Positions 1 through 10,900 of a stretch of DNA of 64,000 nucleotides are shown here, in pieces (position 1 is the stretch's first letter; the number at the start of each line of letters is the position of its first letter). The stretch is from the NCBI GenBank assembly GCA_028532985.1, contig JANCIK010000001.1, positions 2,170,001-2,234,000 of the forward strand, read 5' to 3'. A program made the position numbers and the translations under genes. The notes beneath the pieces are model-generated. The model was not told the DNA's origin. It did not search any database and saw only the letters and a list, made by a program, of their open reading frames with translations. This stretch comes from Stropharia rugosoannulata (lineage: Eukaryota > Basidiomycota > Agaricomycetes > Agaricales > Strophariaceae).

Positions 1-138
1 AGATTCCAACCAGACATGGAAGGAGAAGGATCAATGTTCGAACAACCTACTGAACAACAACCAGCACCGGCACGGCAACCCACCACAGCAGAATACCAAG
101 AACAATGGTGCCAGGCTAACGAACAACTCAAACTAATG
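1..138 (+). pseudogene. Truncated gypsy gag 5' end
   Basis: An ATG at 16 opens a short frame beginning MEGEGSMFEQPTEQQ. It closely resembles the gag start of the intact gypsy element further on (MEGEGPMFEQPADQ at 10739, minus strand). The similarity runs through the following EQW..ANE stretch and stops at a TGA at 138, a few bases before the terminal repeat of element 1 begins. It is the amino-terminal end of a related but distinct gypsy gag, cut by a later event. The rest of that element lies outside the window or is lost. Confidence 0.75.
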
Positions 139-144
139 TGACAC

Positions 145-1273
145 CACATAGGACAGTGGCTGGGTACTGTAGTATACAGGACCTCAGTAAACTATTAGTA
201 TACCATAGATCACGGGCCCATTTTCAACAAATGGCAACCTAGTATAATACTGTGATCTATGGGGCTAATGGCAACCTATCTTAGTACTGTGTTTCACAGG
301 GCCATTTTCAACCAATGGCATCCGCATATATAGGTGATGTAAATCACGCGGAAAAATGACTTATGGCAGCATTATATATATTTTTCTGAAGCAAATCCGG
401 CGGAATTAGTGTGCAGAGCAAGATAATGGATTTTAGTTGATGACTTTTAATATTTCTGCCGGTTTTTGAATATTTCCGCCGGTTAGATGGTATAGTATAA
501 ATTTAGTACTTTGTTGCCGCCGATTTGTGCATTTAAAATTATTTTTATGGGTTAGTAGAATTCAAATACTTGATTACACTTTTTGTTTCGTAAAAAAGTA
601 GATATTGTATGGTTTGCATTTTTAAAAATTTGATCATGAAGTCCGGCAGCTAAAATTCCTATGGTGTATTTTTTTGATGTACCAGGGTGCAGGCCTATAG
701 AGGTACCAAGTTTTTGGTGGCCTCTGGGCATAAGAAATGATTTTTACAAGTAGAAAAGATTGAAACCTGGATTTATCAAGGATAAAGATTGTTCATTTAA
801 TTGTGAGGTTTGTATGCCTCTGTAGACGCTTTATAATGCACCTGGGCACCACCAGTCCGCTGGAATATAGAGGTAACAAGTCTCTTGCGGCCTCTGGGCT
901 AATAAATGAATTTTATGATTATAAAAGATTAAAAGCCGGATTTCTGAATGATAAAGATTGTTTAATTAATTGTGAGGTCTGGCAGCTTTGGTACGTGCCT
1001 TGCAGTGCACCTGGCCGCCGGATTTTATTACCAACAAGTCCTCAAGAGCCTCTGGACACAATAAATGATTTTTATGATCAGAAAAGATTAAAACCTGGAT
1101 TTATGAAGAATGAATATTGTTTAATTAACTCTAAGGTCCAGCAGCTTTTCTACACGCCTTATTGTACCCCTGTTCAATACCTTGTTGCCAACCTATAAAT
1201 ACAACAAGTTTCCGGCGGGTTCTGGGCCCAAAAAATGATTTTTACAAGTAGAAAAGATTGAAATCTGGATTTA
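145..1273 (+). repeat. Left TIR arm of element 1
   Basis: This arm pairs with 2282-3080 plus 12177-12511 read in reverse. The inner part (about 480-1273) looks identical to its partner. The outer 335 bp carry a handful of differences, most at CpG sites (for example tacagg here against tacggg on the other side). The arm holds the subterminal palindromes shared with elements 2 and 3, then the first units of a 159-170 bp tandem repeat. The 131-codon open frame at 803-1198 recurs in mirror image at 2358-2753; it comes from this repeat and is not a gene. Confidence 0.85.
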
Positions 1274-1880
1274 TGAAAGATAAATATTGTTTACTTATCT
1301 GTGAGGGCTTGCAGCTTTTTTACACACATTATAGTGCATTTGGGTACTACATGGTTGTGTACTTGTACAGTCGATAGATTTCAAGCAGCCTATGGGTATA
1401 AAAAGAATTTTACAATTAAAGAAGATTGAAAGCCGGATTTAAGAAGGATAACAATTTTTTAATTAATCATGAGTTATAGCAGCTTTTCTAGACGTCTTGT
1501 AGTGCACCTAGCCGCCATATTGTATGGCCAACAGGTTTCCGGTGGCTTTTGGGCATAAGGAATTGTTTTTATAGTTAGAAAAGATTAAAACCCAGATTTA
1601 CAATAAGTAAAAATTGTTTAATTGATTGTGAGGTCCAGCAGATTTTTTTACACGTCTTGTAGTGCACCTGGCTGCTGTCTTGCATGGCCAACAAATTTCC
1701 AGGGAATTTGAGCACAAAAATTGATTTTTACAAGTAGAAAAGATTGAAACATGGATTTACAAAGAATAAAGATTGTTTAATTAATTATCAGGTCCCCCAA
1801 CCTCAAGACATGACTTGTAGTGCACCTGGCTGCTGCCTCAGGCTGCCAGACATTACCAACAGCAAGTTTTCAGAACCAGG
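761..1880 (+). repeat. Tandem array of 159-170 bp units
   Basis: About seven head-to-tail units start after a recurring AAAAGATT at roughly 761, 930, 1089, 1259, 1427, 1586 and 1745. Each unit carries in order a gg-attta-g block, a ttgttTAATTaattgtgagg block, a tgtagTGCACCTGgc block and a ggcctctgggc-like block. Units are diverged, roughly 70-85% alike by eye. The first units form part of the TIR arm and recur inverted at 2282-2830; the later ones lie only in the core. Tandem arrays near the ends are common in TIR elements and may hold transposase binding sites. Confidence 0.8.
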
Positions 1881-1884
1881 TGAG

Positions 1885-2225
1885 TGCTTCAGGACACTCT
1901 CAATAAGACTATGCTGCAGCAGGCCTTTGTGACAGAGAAAGTGCAATGTTGACATTGTACTATTCAAGAATCTCATGAAGCTGCTCTACAAATGTCTAGT
2001 CACTGGCATGCTCATAATGATGAATGTGCATGCAGATTTAATTTGAAAAGCATGCTTGGCTCACAAGATGATGTCTTGAATTGGTGCATTCTGACTTACA
2101 TGGCCTACTCTCAGTGCCTAAGCCTGAGGGACACCACTACTGGATGACATGTATTGTAGACTGCACTCACCCACATATTGTCATATTCCTGAAGCACAAG
2201 TCAAATGCATTTGATGCATAGTAAC
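1885..2225 (+). pseudogene. Shredded copia fragment in the core of element 1
   Basis: Two blocks match copia copies seen later. Bases 1885-1960 match the gag stretch at 58245-58315 (DTLNKTVLQQAFVTE). Bases 1990-2225 match the pre-integrase to integrase stretch at 60765-61020 (VHSDLHGPLSVP, then the DDCTH region). Intervening coding sequence is deleted and the frame is broken many times. It may be an old copia insertion in the element or host DNA captured between the arms. Confidence 0.7.
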
Positions 2226-2281
2226 ATTCTTCTGCACAAAAAGATGGCTCTGTCAAACACTATCTCACTATTGGATTACTT

Positions 2282-3080
2282 CTAAATCCAGATTTCAATC
2301 TTTTCTACTTGTAAAAATCATTTTTTGGGCCCAGAACCCGCCGGAAACTTGTTGTATTTATAGGTTGGCAACAAGGTATTGAACAGGGGTACAATAAGGC
2401 GTGTAGAAAAGCTGCTGGACCTTAGAGTTAATTAAACAATATTCATTCTTCATAAATCCAGGTTTTAATCTTTTCTGATCATAAAAATCATTTATTGTGT
2501 CCAGAGGCTCTTGAGGACTTGTTGGTAATAAAATCCGGCGGCCAGGTGCACTGCAAGGCACGTACCAAAGCTGCCAGACCTCACAATTAATTAAACAATC
2601 TTTATCATTCAGAAATCCGGCTTTTAATCTTTTATAATCATAAAATTCATTTATTAGCCCAGAGGCCGCAAGAGACTTGTTACCTCTATATTCCAGCGGA
2701 CTGGTGGTGCCCAGGTGCATTATAAAGCGTCTACAGAGGCATACAAACCTCACAATTAAATGAACAATCTTTATCCTTGATAAATCCAGGTTTCAATCTT
2801 TTCTACTTGTAAAAATCATTTCTTATGCCCAGAGGCCACCAAAAACTTGGTACCTCTATAGGCCTGCACCCTGGTACATCAAAAAAATACACCATAGGAA
2901 TTTTAGCTGCCGGACTTCATGATCAAATTTTTAAAAATGCAAACCATACAATATCTACTTTTTTACGAAACAAAAAGTGTAATCAAGTATTTGAATTCTA
3001 CTAACCCATAAAAATAATTTTAAATGCACAAATCGGCGGCAACAAAGTACTAAATTTATACTATACCATCTAACCGGCAG
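2282..3080 (-). repeat. Inner part of the right TIR arm of element 1
   Basis: This is the inverted copy of about 478-1273. It ends at the 3080/3081 junction where a solo LTR interrupts the arm; the arm resumes at 12177. The left arm supplies the uninterrupted sequence, which shows that the break is an insertion with a 4-bp target duplication (GCAG at 3077-3080, GCGG at 12177-12180). Confidence 0.85.
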
Positions 3081-3305
3081 TGTGAGGGGCTGGGGCTGGC
3101 CCCTCGTGAAAACATGAAAAACCATAAGGATTCAGAACATAGATACACAAGAAGCGACATATCTGCCATAACGATCGGAAACTACTATCGGAAACTGAAA
3201 GAAGAAGAAGAAGCACGAAATATGAAGACTGAGATATGAAGATGCAAGTTTATTTGAAGATATGAAATATGTACATGATGAAACAAGAAGACAAGCACAA
3301 GGAAG

Positions 3306-3833
3306 TGTTAGGACTTCGAAGACAAAGTCTATAAGTCCTAGACAAACGATCTAGTCTCTCTTTATCTAATCAGAGGTTCAAGATGGTCTCTTGACGAATG
3401 TCTTTGCAAGGTGCGAAGACAGAGTCGTGAAGAGAGAGAGTTAGCTGACTTATGGGCCCTAAGTCAGAGAAAGGTATAAGAGGTTTGATTCTTAAAGAAC
3501 TAACTGGAGAGTTAGCTCGGTATCTACTACATCTTATATACCTGTCGACATATGTTATAAATAGTTATATGCGCACACGGGGTCCAAAGGGGATGAGTAT
3601 CGTGGCGAGAAGTAAGTAATGCTCGGGTTCCTCTGCCACGGGTGTGGGATGGGGTTCCACGAGCGCGAGAGAGAGAACTAGTAGTTGTTCTCTCTCTTGA
3701 CGAGAATGTAGGTAGTAATACAAGCGCGAGATCGTTCGCTTAAGTAAAGTAAGGCAGAGGCGATATGATAAGATGATGGATTGTATCGCAATAAGATAAA
3801 GGTAAAAGAAGAGATCGTCCGAGTTTTGTAACA
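3306..3833 (-). repeat. Gypsy 3' LTR
   Basis: This 528-bp LTR runs TGTTAG to GTAACA on the plus strand and appears identical to 10901-11428. Just inside it, on the minus strand, lies the purine run AGTAAGGGGGTAA (3834-3846 complement), which suits plus-strand priming. Confidence 0.95.
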
Positions 3834-3867
3834 TTACCCCCTTACTAAGATCGGTGCTCTGCACTGA

Positions 3868-5517
3868 TCACTGGTCGTTGCTCCATCCTGCGAGGATGTC
3901 GTAGAGAGTCGGGGGTTCGTTGTTGTTGCCTTCCTCAGGGTTTGTTTGCAACGATAAGTCGCCGCTCGTTGGTTGTTCGAATTGGGCTATGAGATCCCTG
4001 ATGTCTTCCACCGGTGTGAAGAAAGGAGTCGTGAGTTCTGAAGGTATCTCAAGGGGTCTTTCGGTGGGAGGGGATCGTCGGTGAACTCGTTCATGGTGTA
4101 GAAGAGTTCGAGATGGGGGCCTTCGTTCGTCGGGGGGAACAGTACAAGTGATGATGAGGTGGCCGATTTGGTTACAGGCGCCGCATCGTTGTCTGCAGAG
4201 GCGCGTACGGTGTCCATATGATCCACAATTGATACACATCGTTTGTCCTGGTTCCGGTGACGGTCTCGGTGGTTGTGCTGGGAGTGATTGTCGTCGGGTA
4301 GAGCGTCTGTATTGCGCAGGGAGTAGTGCTCTTCCTACTTGTGACGTAAGAAGATTCTCGGCTGTCCCTGTGTAGGGCGTTGGTTGTAGATTGACCGGGA
4401 GACTGGGCGCGTGCGATGGTGGGAGTTGGGTCAAGATTTCGTAGGGGAACCTATTTTCTATCTCCTCCGGGCACGGTGAGAGTCAGATTAGTCTGGGCGT
4501 AGGGGATGGAGGGGGCGAGTCTTCTAACGGATTCTCTTGAGGCGATGGAAGCGCGTGGAATAGGTTTGTAGGGTGATCATCGGTGGTATCTGGGCGTGGG
4601 GTCTCGACGAGCGGGCGTCTTGTGTCTCCAATGGGAACGTCCTCCTCCCCTGATGATTCGTCTCTAGTGGCGGGGTTTGGGTATGGTCGGTGTAGGAACC
4701 TGCGAGAGTAGCGTACGGAGGGGTTTCTCCGTTCGTGGCTGGTCGTTTGGAGGGCGTGTTGGGCTGTTCGGATGCGTCGTTGGAAGTTGGGATGGCGATT
4801 CAACTCTTGCCACAACCCTTCCCTAGTCCTTGTGAGAATGGCTACTTCTATCCTATGTCTTTCGATGGTTCTGTTGACGTCATCCAGGTGGTTCATCGTG
4901 GGTATTAGTTCGCTTGGAACTCCACTGGTCAGTGCTTGGAAGTTCCATCGGCGATCAGTGATTTCGACGAATTCGTCGAGGGACAGGTACGGGCTGGGGG
5001 ATCTGCTGGGTAGGGACATAGGTGATGCAATCTCGACCTCGGGGTGTTCCTCGTCCTCGTCTTGGGTGAGTGGGTTCTGGTTTGCTCTGAGGTATCGCCT
5101 GACGGTGCTAAGGGTGGCACGAAGGTGCATTCGGTCCTGAAGCTCGATTGGTGTCTCGTGATCGAAGGGTTGGTTAATGATTTGGAGGATGTAGTTGATT
5201 TCGTCCATCCTTTCTCGGTAACTGAGGAGTTGGAATGCCTGGGTGGTCTGGTTGTATCGGTGGGGGTCTAACGGGATCCGAGCTTCGTAGATAGCTGCTA
5301 TCGCTGGTATCGGGCAGAGCCAGTCGCTTAGGTCGGGTGTCGGTATTTCGGCTGTAGCAAGGGCAAAGCGAAAGCGAATGATTCTGCTGAGTAATATGCA
5401 GCGGACTCGCTCTCCAGCGCAGAAGGTGTCGGCTCTGTTGGGGTCGAGTCTCCTGGTGATGTCGTTCAGGATGTTGTCGAGTGTGGTGTTGGTGTTGGGG
5501 AACACAAGGGAGGCCAT
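3868..5517 (-). pseudogene. Gypsy extra ORF: unknown protein with two zinc knuckles, one in-frame TGA
   Basis: A single 550-codon frame starts at 5517 and is interrupted once by TGA at 4483-4485, after which it continues in the same frame to 3868. The amino-terminal half looks helical and globular and has no domain I recognise. The middle is acidic and serine/proline rich. The carboxy part holds two CX2CX4HX4C knuckles in a row (CINCGSYGHRTRLC and CGACNQIGHLIITC). A second knuckle protein besides gag suggests RNA or DNA handling, or a derivative of a gag gene. The TGA could be a CGA arginine codon changed at CpG; no second copy is here to test that. Confidence 0.6.
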
Positions 5518-5606
5518 GTCTTTCTGAGGGTTGAACGATTGGGTTTTGGTGAGAGACGTGCGTTCCTCTGGGGCGTTTTTAACTTCTCTGCTATCTTTTC
5601 TTATTT

Positions 5607-5933
5607 TTAGGTTATCAGCACGCCTCTTTCTCCTCTCGCCTTCTTTTCCCTCAGGTTTTCTTCGACTCCCACAAGATCTGCCATGATATCTTTATAGATT
5701 TCTTTTAGCGGGTCTGCTGATTCGCTAGTTTCGCTGTGTTCTTTAAATATCTTGACTAGTTCCAGCGCTTGCTGTAGGTCTTGGGTTCGCAATGGCCATG
5801 GGACGTCTTCTGGTGAGAGCAGAGGAGTCCTCATGCCGCGCATTATGGGAAGGTGGGGCACTATGGTGGGAGTTTTATTAAACCATTTGCGTATCGTTCT
5901 CTTGCAGAAGCGGTAGACTTGGGTGAAGGACAT
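5607..5933 (-). CDS. Gypsy small ORF after pol, unknown function
   Basis: This 108-codon frame begins 8 bp after the end of pol and precedes the long extra frame by about 90 bp. It is rich in charged residues, with a basic start (FCKRTIRKWF) and a probable helix in the second half (EIYKDIMADLVGVEENLREKK). I recognise no domain. Its place in the 3' coding block suggests it is part of the element and not chance, but its expression is unproved. Confidence 0.45.
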   Translation of the reverse strand: MSFTQVYRFCKRTIRKWFNKTPTIVPHLPIMRGMRTPLLSPEDVPWPLRTQDLQQALELVKIFKEHSETSESADPLKEIYKDIMADLVGVEENLREKKARGERGVLIT

Positions 5934-5940
5934 TTTTGAC

Positions 5941-8900
5941 TTATAGCCGGTGTTGGGTTCGATACTTGTTAAGTATGTCTGAGGCGTTCTTCAGGTTTGC
6001 GGGTGGTTCCCAAGAGTCCTCGTTGGCATCGTAGCCCTTCCATCTGACCAGGTATTCAGTTCTTTTGCCCTTCCTTCTATGGTGCATAATTCGTTCCACT
6101 TCGTACTCAGGCTCCCCGTCGATTAATTCAGGGGGTGGTCGTGCGTAGTTAGGTCCGTGGGCCTCGGTTTCCTTATACGGTTTGAGTAGTACGATGTGAA
6201 ACACGTCGTGGATTTTCCAGTGGGCTGGTAGTTTTAATTTATACGTAACAGGGGAGAGCACCTCCGTGATCGCAAACGGGCCGACGTTTTTCGGGGATAT
6301 CTTTTTCGATGCGTAGTTCATCTTAAGGTTACGTGCGTCGAGCCAGACCATATCTCCTTTTTTGTAGGTTGGTGAGTCGTGCTTGGTCCACTTGATCATT
6401 CTTTGTCGCGCTAGTTCGTGAGCAGCCAATGCTTCTTCTCTGTCTTTCTGAAGCGTCTTGAACCTCTCTTCTGCTTCTGGGAATTTCGTATATTTGTATG
6501 CGGTTGGGATAGCAATGGGGTTAACTCCCATCTGCAGTTCGAATGGGGTTTTCTGGCGGTCGGCATGTCTTCGGCTGTTATGGGTAAAATCCAACGTTCC
6601 TAGTTTTCGGCTCCATGTGGTTGGGTTATTTACGCAGAATATGGAAATGTAGGCTTCAATTTCTTGGTTGAAGCATTCCACCGTTCCGTCGGTCTGTGGA
6701 TGGTATGCGGTGGACAGTTTCTGCGTAATGCCGAGTAGTTTCATGAATTCCCTGAAGACCCTTGCAGTGAACCTAGGGTCTCGATCGCTGGTAATTGCGT
6801 CCGGTAGGCCGTATCTTCTGAATAAATTGTCGATCAAAAGTTGCGCGATCTCCTCCTCATTTGCCGTTTTGTTGGTTTTTACGGTAATTAGCCCCTTAGT
6901 AGATCCATGGTCCACTATGGATAGAATGGCGTCATACCCGTCGCTGTTCGGGAGGTCGGTTATTAAATCCCAAGCGCAATTTGTGAACGGTCGGTTGGAG
7001 GTGGGCGCTTTGATTGGGTTTAGGGTTGGTTTATTTGGGCGCCTGTTTATTTTAAATTCTTGGCAGGTGCCGCAGCCTTTACAGTAGTTTTTGACGAATA
7101 CTGCCATCCCTGGCCACCAGTATGCTTCCCTCACGTTGTTGAGCGTTTCGATTTCTCCTGGGTGGCCTGCGGTTAGGTTGTCGTGGTAGCGTTGGGTGAT
7201 TTTCCTTCTGAGCAGCAGGTTATCGGGTATGTACTGCTTTTCTTGGTAAAATAGTCCTTTTTCGCTACCGCTTTGTTCGAGCGTCCATTCTGGGACTTCT
7301 TTTGCTCCTTTCCCGGTTGGATCGTTTATTAAATCGATAATCCTGTGAGCGAAGTCGTCGGTTGCCAGTGCCTGGGAGATTTCGTCTTGGAGTTCCAGAT
7401 CTATGTAGTTGATTTCGATCTCCTTGTTGAGGTTAAGTTGTCGTATGGATAGTTTTGATAGGGCCTCGTTTTGGTACTCAATCAACCTTGCGAATAGATC
7501 TCCCGGTAGCATAGTGACCTTTTCGTCGTTCTCGTCGTTCTTTGGGATGTGATCCGGCCTTCTGGATAGCGCGTCGGACTGTATCATCTGGGTTCCTGGA
7601 GTGTGTTTCATCTCGAAGTCGTATTGCGATAGAAGCAGTAGCCATCATGCCTGTCATCCGTTTAGTTTCTGGGGGGTGCAGTAGTACGTGAGATTTTTGT
7701 GGTCTGAGAGGATTAATAGTTTGTGAGGTCCTCCCATCACGTAGTGTCTCCATTCCGATAGCGCGCGGATGATTGCCAGTAATTCCCTGTCGTATATCTC
7801 GTATTTCCTTTCCGTTGGAGAGAAGGTTTTTGAGATGAACGCGCATGGATGTTTTTGTCCGTTGTTGTCCAGTTGTATGAGGACGGCACCACTAGCGTAT
7901 TTTGATGTGTCTGATTCAATGATGAACGGCCTGGTTTGATCTGGCATGGTAAGCACCGGTTGTTCAGTAAAGCGCTTCTTGAGTTCCATGAACGCTTGTT
8001 CCGTTTCTTCCGTCCATTCGAATTTCTTGTCCTTTTTGAGAAGTTCATTGAGCGGTCGTGCTATCTCGGAGTAATGACGGATGAATTTCCTGTAAAAGTT
8101 TCCAAATCCTAGGAAGGATCGTACTTGTTTTACAGTTGTCGGGGTTGGCCATTCTAGTAAACCGGCGACTTTCTTAGGGTCCATGGCTATCTGTCCTTCT
8201 GAGATGATCATCCCGAGATACTCAAGTCGCATTACTTCGAACTCGCATTTCTCTGGTTTGAGATAAAGGTCGTTTTCTTTCAGGATTTCTAGCACCATTC
8301 GCGTATACCACTCGAGGTCTTCCTTAGTTTGGGCGAAGATCAGGATGTCGTCCATGTAGATGATGATGTAGTTCTTTCTGAGGGGTTCTCGGAACAGGTT
8401 GTCCATCATGGCCTGGAAGGTCGCGGGTGAGTTGCACATTCCAGAGAACATTACTTCCGGTTCGAATAGGCCGAATTTCGTGGTGAAGGCCCCTTTCCAT
8501 TGGTCTCCGTCGTGTATCCGTATATTGTTGTACCCAGAGCGGAGATCCAATTTCGTAAAGCATTTGGCGCCTTTCAGTTTGTCCAGCAAATCCGAGATCA
8601 GTGGGAGCGGGTACGCGTTTTTTACCGTGTGGTCGTTTAGATACCTGTAATCCTGGCAGGGTCGCAGCTTTCCATCTTTCTTCCCGACGAAGAAAAAGGG
8701 GGATCCCATAGGTGAGTTGGACGGTTTGATGTATCCTTTAGCCAGGTTCTCGTCGATGAATTTACGAGTTTCTTCCTCTTCTCGAGGATTCAACGGGTAG
8801 ATTTTGAACGACTTGGGTTCGAAGGTGTCCTTTAGTTCGATCTTATGATCCCAGGGTTTTCTCTCCGGTAGTCGATCAGCCGTTTGTTTTCTGAAGATGT

Positions 8901-9528
8901 CCAGAAAGTCGTGGTATTCTTCTGGTATCATGTCCTCAAGCGGTTTAGCCAGTTTGTCGTCTTTTGCCAGTTCATGGGAGATGGTAGTCTTAGCGCATAT
9001 CCATGTTTCCGCTTCTGAGTGATCGAGTGTCGCAGTCTGGATGACTGTTTCCAGTAGTTCCCGTTTGTTGCCAGTTTGTCCGTTGTCTGTTGCCGTAGTT
9101 GTCCTATCCTGTCTCCAGGAAATTTCTCCCGTAGCCCAATTGATGTCTGGGTTGTATTTGTTAAGCCATGGGTGTCCTAGAATTATGTCCTGTCGGCCGA
9201 GTCCCGTAACGAAGAATTCCTCCGTAAATATCCGTCCTAGCGCTGTAAATGTTAGTATCGCTTTATGTTTGATACTTCCTCGTTTGTTCGGCGTTCCGTC
9301 CACGTTCTGTACTTTGAGGGGTTGGTCTAGCATGGTTGTCCCGATTTTATTCCTTCGCACGTAGTTTTGATCGATAAATGATCCTTCTGCTCCGCAATCG
9401 ACAAGGGCGTTGTTTTCAATGATTTTATCACTTATACTTTCGATAGGGAATTTTATGGGTAAAGTCGTGTATTTTCGTTCCCTATCTACTTGTACATTGT
9501 GAATTAAAAAATCCGGAGAAACATACAT
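5941..9528 (-). pseudogene. pol: Gypsy pol with chromodomain, two in-frame TGA codons
   Basis: The frame opens at ATG 9528, 17 bases after the gag stop and in another frame. In order it shows an aspartic protease (DCGAEG near residue 44), RT with the YMDD catalytic motif, RNase H (IIESDTSKYASG), an integrase HHCC finger (ending CKGCGTC), a DDE core with D, D and E in DLITD, TSDRDPRF and VECFNQE, and a carboxy chromodomain (YLVRWKGYDANEDSWEP) that defines chromoviruses. Two TGA codons at 7654-7656 and 7645-7647 break the link between RNase H and integrase, where Arg would be expected. A frameshift on the run GGATTTTTGA at the gag end could also give a Gag-Pol fusion. Confidence 0.92.
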
Positions 9529-9545
9529 TGAACTATTTCTCCTTT

Positions 9546-10739
9546 TCAAAAATCCTGTTCGTCGTCGGAGTCTGGTGCAGCGGTTGCTATCTTGGCGCAT
9601 TCTTTGAAAAATGCGGTGGCGTCCTTCTCGTTTTCCCATTCCATCTGGTTGATGAATTTCTTGGCGGAGTTGAAGTTGAACTTCCGCGGCTGTTCGGCTT
9701 TCTTTGGGGTTTCTTTCTTGTCGTTGTTCCACCATGGTTTGGTGGTTCGGTTCGCGTTGGAGGATGAGGCTTTCTTTGGGCAATCTTTCGCAAGATGTCC
9801 GGTTTGCTTGCAATTGAAGCATGCCCCCTTGCGGAGGAGTTCTCCTCGTTCTGCGAAGGAGAGGGCAGCGACGGCCTTCTCTTTGTTCTGCTCCCTGGTT
9901 TTCTTGACCTCGATGGCGTCAACATCCATCGCAAAAGGGTCCCTGGCAGGCTTGTATCCGCCGTTGTTGGTTCGTTTATAGGTCATATGTTTGACCTCGT
10001 TCATTCGTTCACGCGCTTGTTTGTAATTGCGCTCCTGTCTGATGGATCGCTCCTTCCATTCAGAGTAGGTTTCGGGTGGGGATTCGTGGAAGAGGAGTTT
10101 CTTCCAAGCAGCGGGGTTAAGCGCTTTGCAAAAGAGGTCGACTTTTCTTCCGTTGTCAGTAATCCTGGCTTGGTCAGTCAGGATTTCGAATTTCGTGATG
10201 AACTCCTGGATTGGCATGGATCCTTGTTTGAGTTCCCTTAGTTTCTGCTCTGCATCTAGCTCGAGCTTAGTTCCTGCAAATGCCGCTTCGATTTTGTCCC
10301 TGAAATGTGCGTATGAGTCGCTAATGACGAGGTTGTCAAGCACGGTTGTGTTCTGGGCGATGTAGTTGTTCTTCCATGGTCCTGCAGTTCCGTCCTGCAT
10401 ATGCCTGAGGGCGAAAATAATCTTTGAGGCACTGTCGGTGTATCTTCCAGGGTTTGATGCGAAGTGGAGTCTCAAGTTAATGAGGAATTCGCGACACTTT
10501 TCTGGAGCTCCGTTGAACAAGGGTATCTTCACCTTGTCTTCTTTTTCAGGACAGATGGCTTCCGCCTGGGTCCTGGCTATCGTTGCCTCAGCCAATCTTC
10601 GCTCCCTTTCTTCTAGGTCGCGAGTTCTTGTTTCCATTAATTCGTTTGCCCGTCGCCATTGTTCCAGGAATTCAGCTGTGATGGGTGGTGGTGGTGTTTG
10701 GTCGGCAGGCTGTTCGAACATGGGTCCTTCTCCTTCCAT
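9546..10739 (-). CDS. gag: Gypsy Gag with CCHC zinc knuckle
   Basis: The start at 10739 (MEGEGPMFEQ) is chosen because the longer upstream frame runs into the LTR and because the truncated copy at base 16 begins the same way. The protein is 397 residues. A coiled stretch (LEERERRLAEATIARTQAEA) precedes the capsid-like region, with a PLFNGAPEKCREFL motif typical of the retrotransposon gag family. The knuckle CFNCKQTGHLAKDC is near residue 300. An acidic tail (DSDDEQDF) overlaps the frameshift site into pol. It forms the particle that packages the element RNA. Confidence 0.9.
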   Translation of the reverse strand: MEGEGPMFEQPADQTPPPPITAEFLEQWRRANELMETRTRDLEERERRLAEATIARTQAEAICPEKEDKVKIPLFNGAPEKCREFLINLRLHFASNPGRYTDSASKIIFALRHMQDGTAGPWKNNYIAQNTTVLDNLVISDSYAHFRDKIEAAFAGTKLELDAEQKLRELKQGSMPIQEFITKFEILTDQARITDNGRKVDLFCKALNPAAWKKLLFHESPPETYSEWKERSIRQERNYKQARERMNEVKHMTYKRTNNGGYKPARDPFAMDVDAIEVKKTREQNKEKAVAALSFAERGELLRKGACFNCKQTGHLAKDCPKKASSSNANRTTKPWWNNDKKETPKKAEQPRKFNFNSAKKFINQMEWENEKDATAFFKECAKIATAAPDSDDEQDF

Positions 10740-10887
10740 GTTTGGTAGGAATCTGTCTGGTTCTGTCGAGTATGACTCCGAGGTTCTAGTTGACTCGGTC
10801 GGGGTTGTCGATCTGCTGGTCCAGGGTCTGGTTGCCGTGGTGTCGTTGTATCGGGGTGTTACGAGGTGGGACTCGCAACGATAAGAG

Positions 10888-10900
10888 CAGTTAGTTCTTT
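10888..10900 (-). promoter_or_regulatory. Gypsy primer site, probably self-priming
   Basis: The 13 bases directly inside the 5' LTR (minus strand AAAGAACTAACTG) are perfectly complementary to CAGTTAGTTCTTT inside the LTR (11089-11101 complement). That LTR stretch begins 34 nt downstream of a TATATAAG box (11128-11135 complement), about where the RNA should start. The RNA 5' end could therefore fold back and prime, as known for Tf1 of fission yeast. I see no match to a tRNA 3' end. Confidence 0.7.

Noticed and set aside
803..2753. Two identical 131-codon frames on opposite strands (803-1198 plus and 2358-2753 minus)
   Set aside because: They are the two arms of one inverted repeat and are made of tandem repeat units; no domain, and not present elsewhere.
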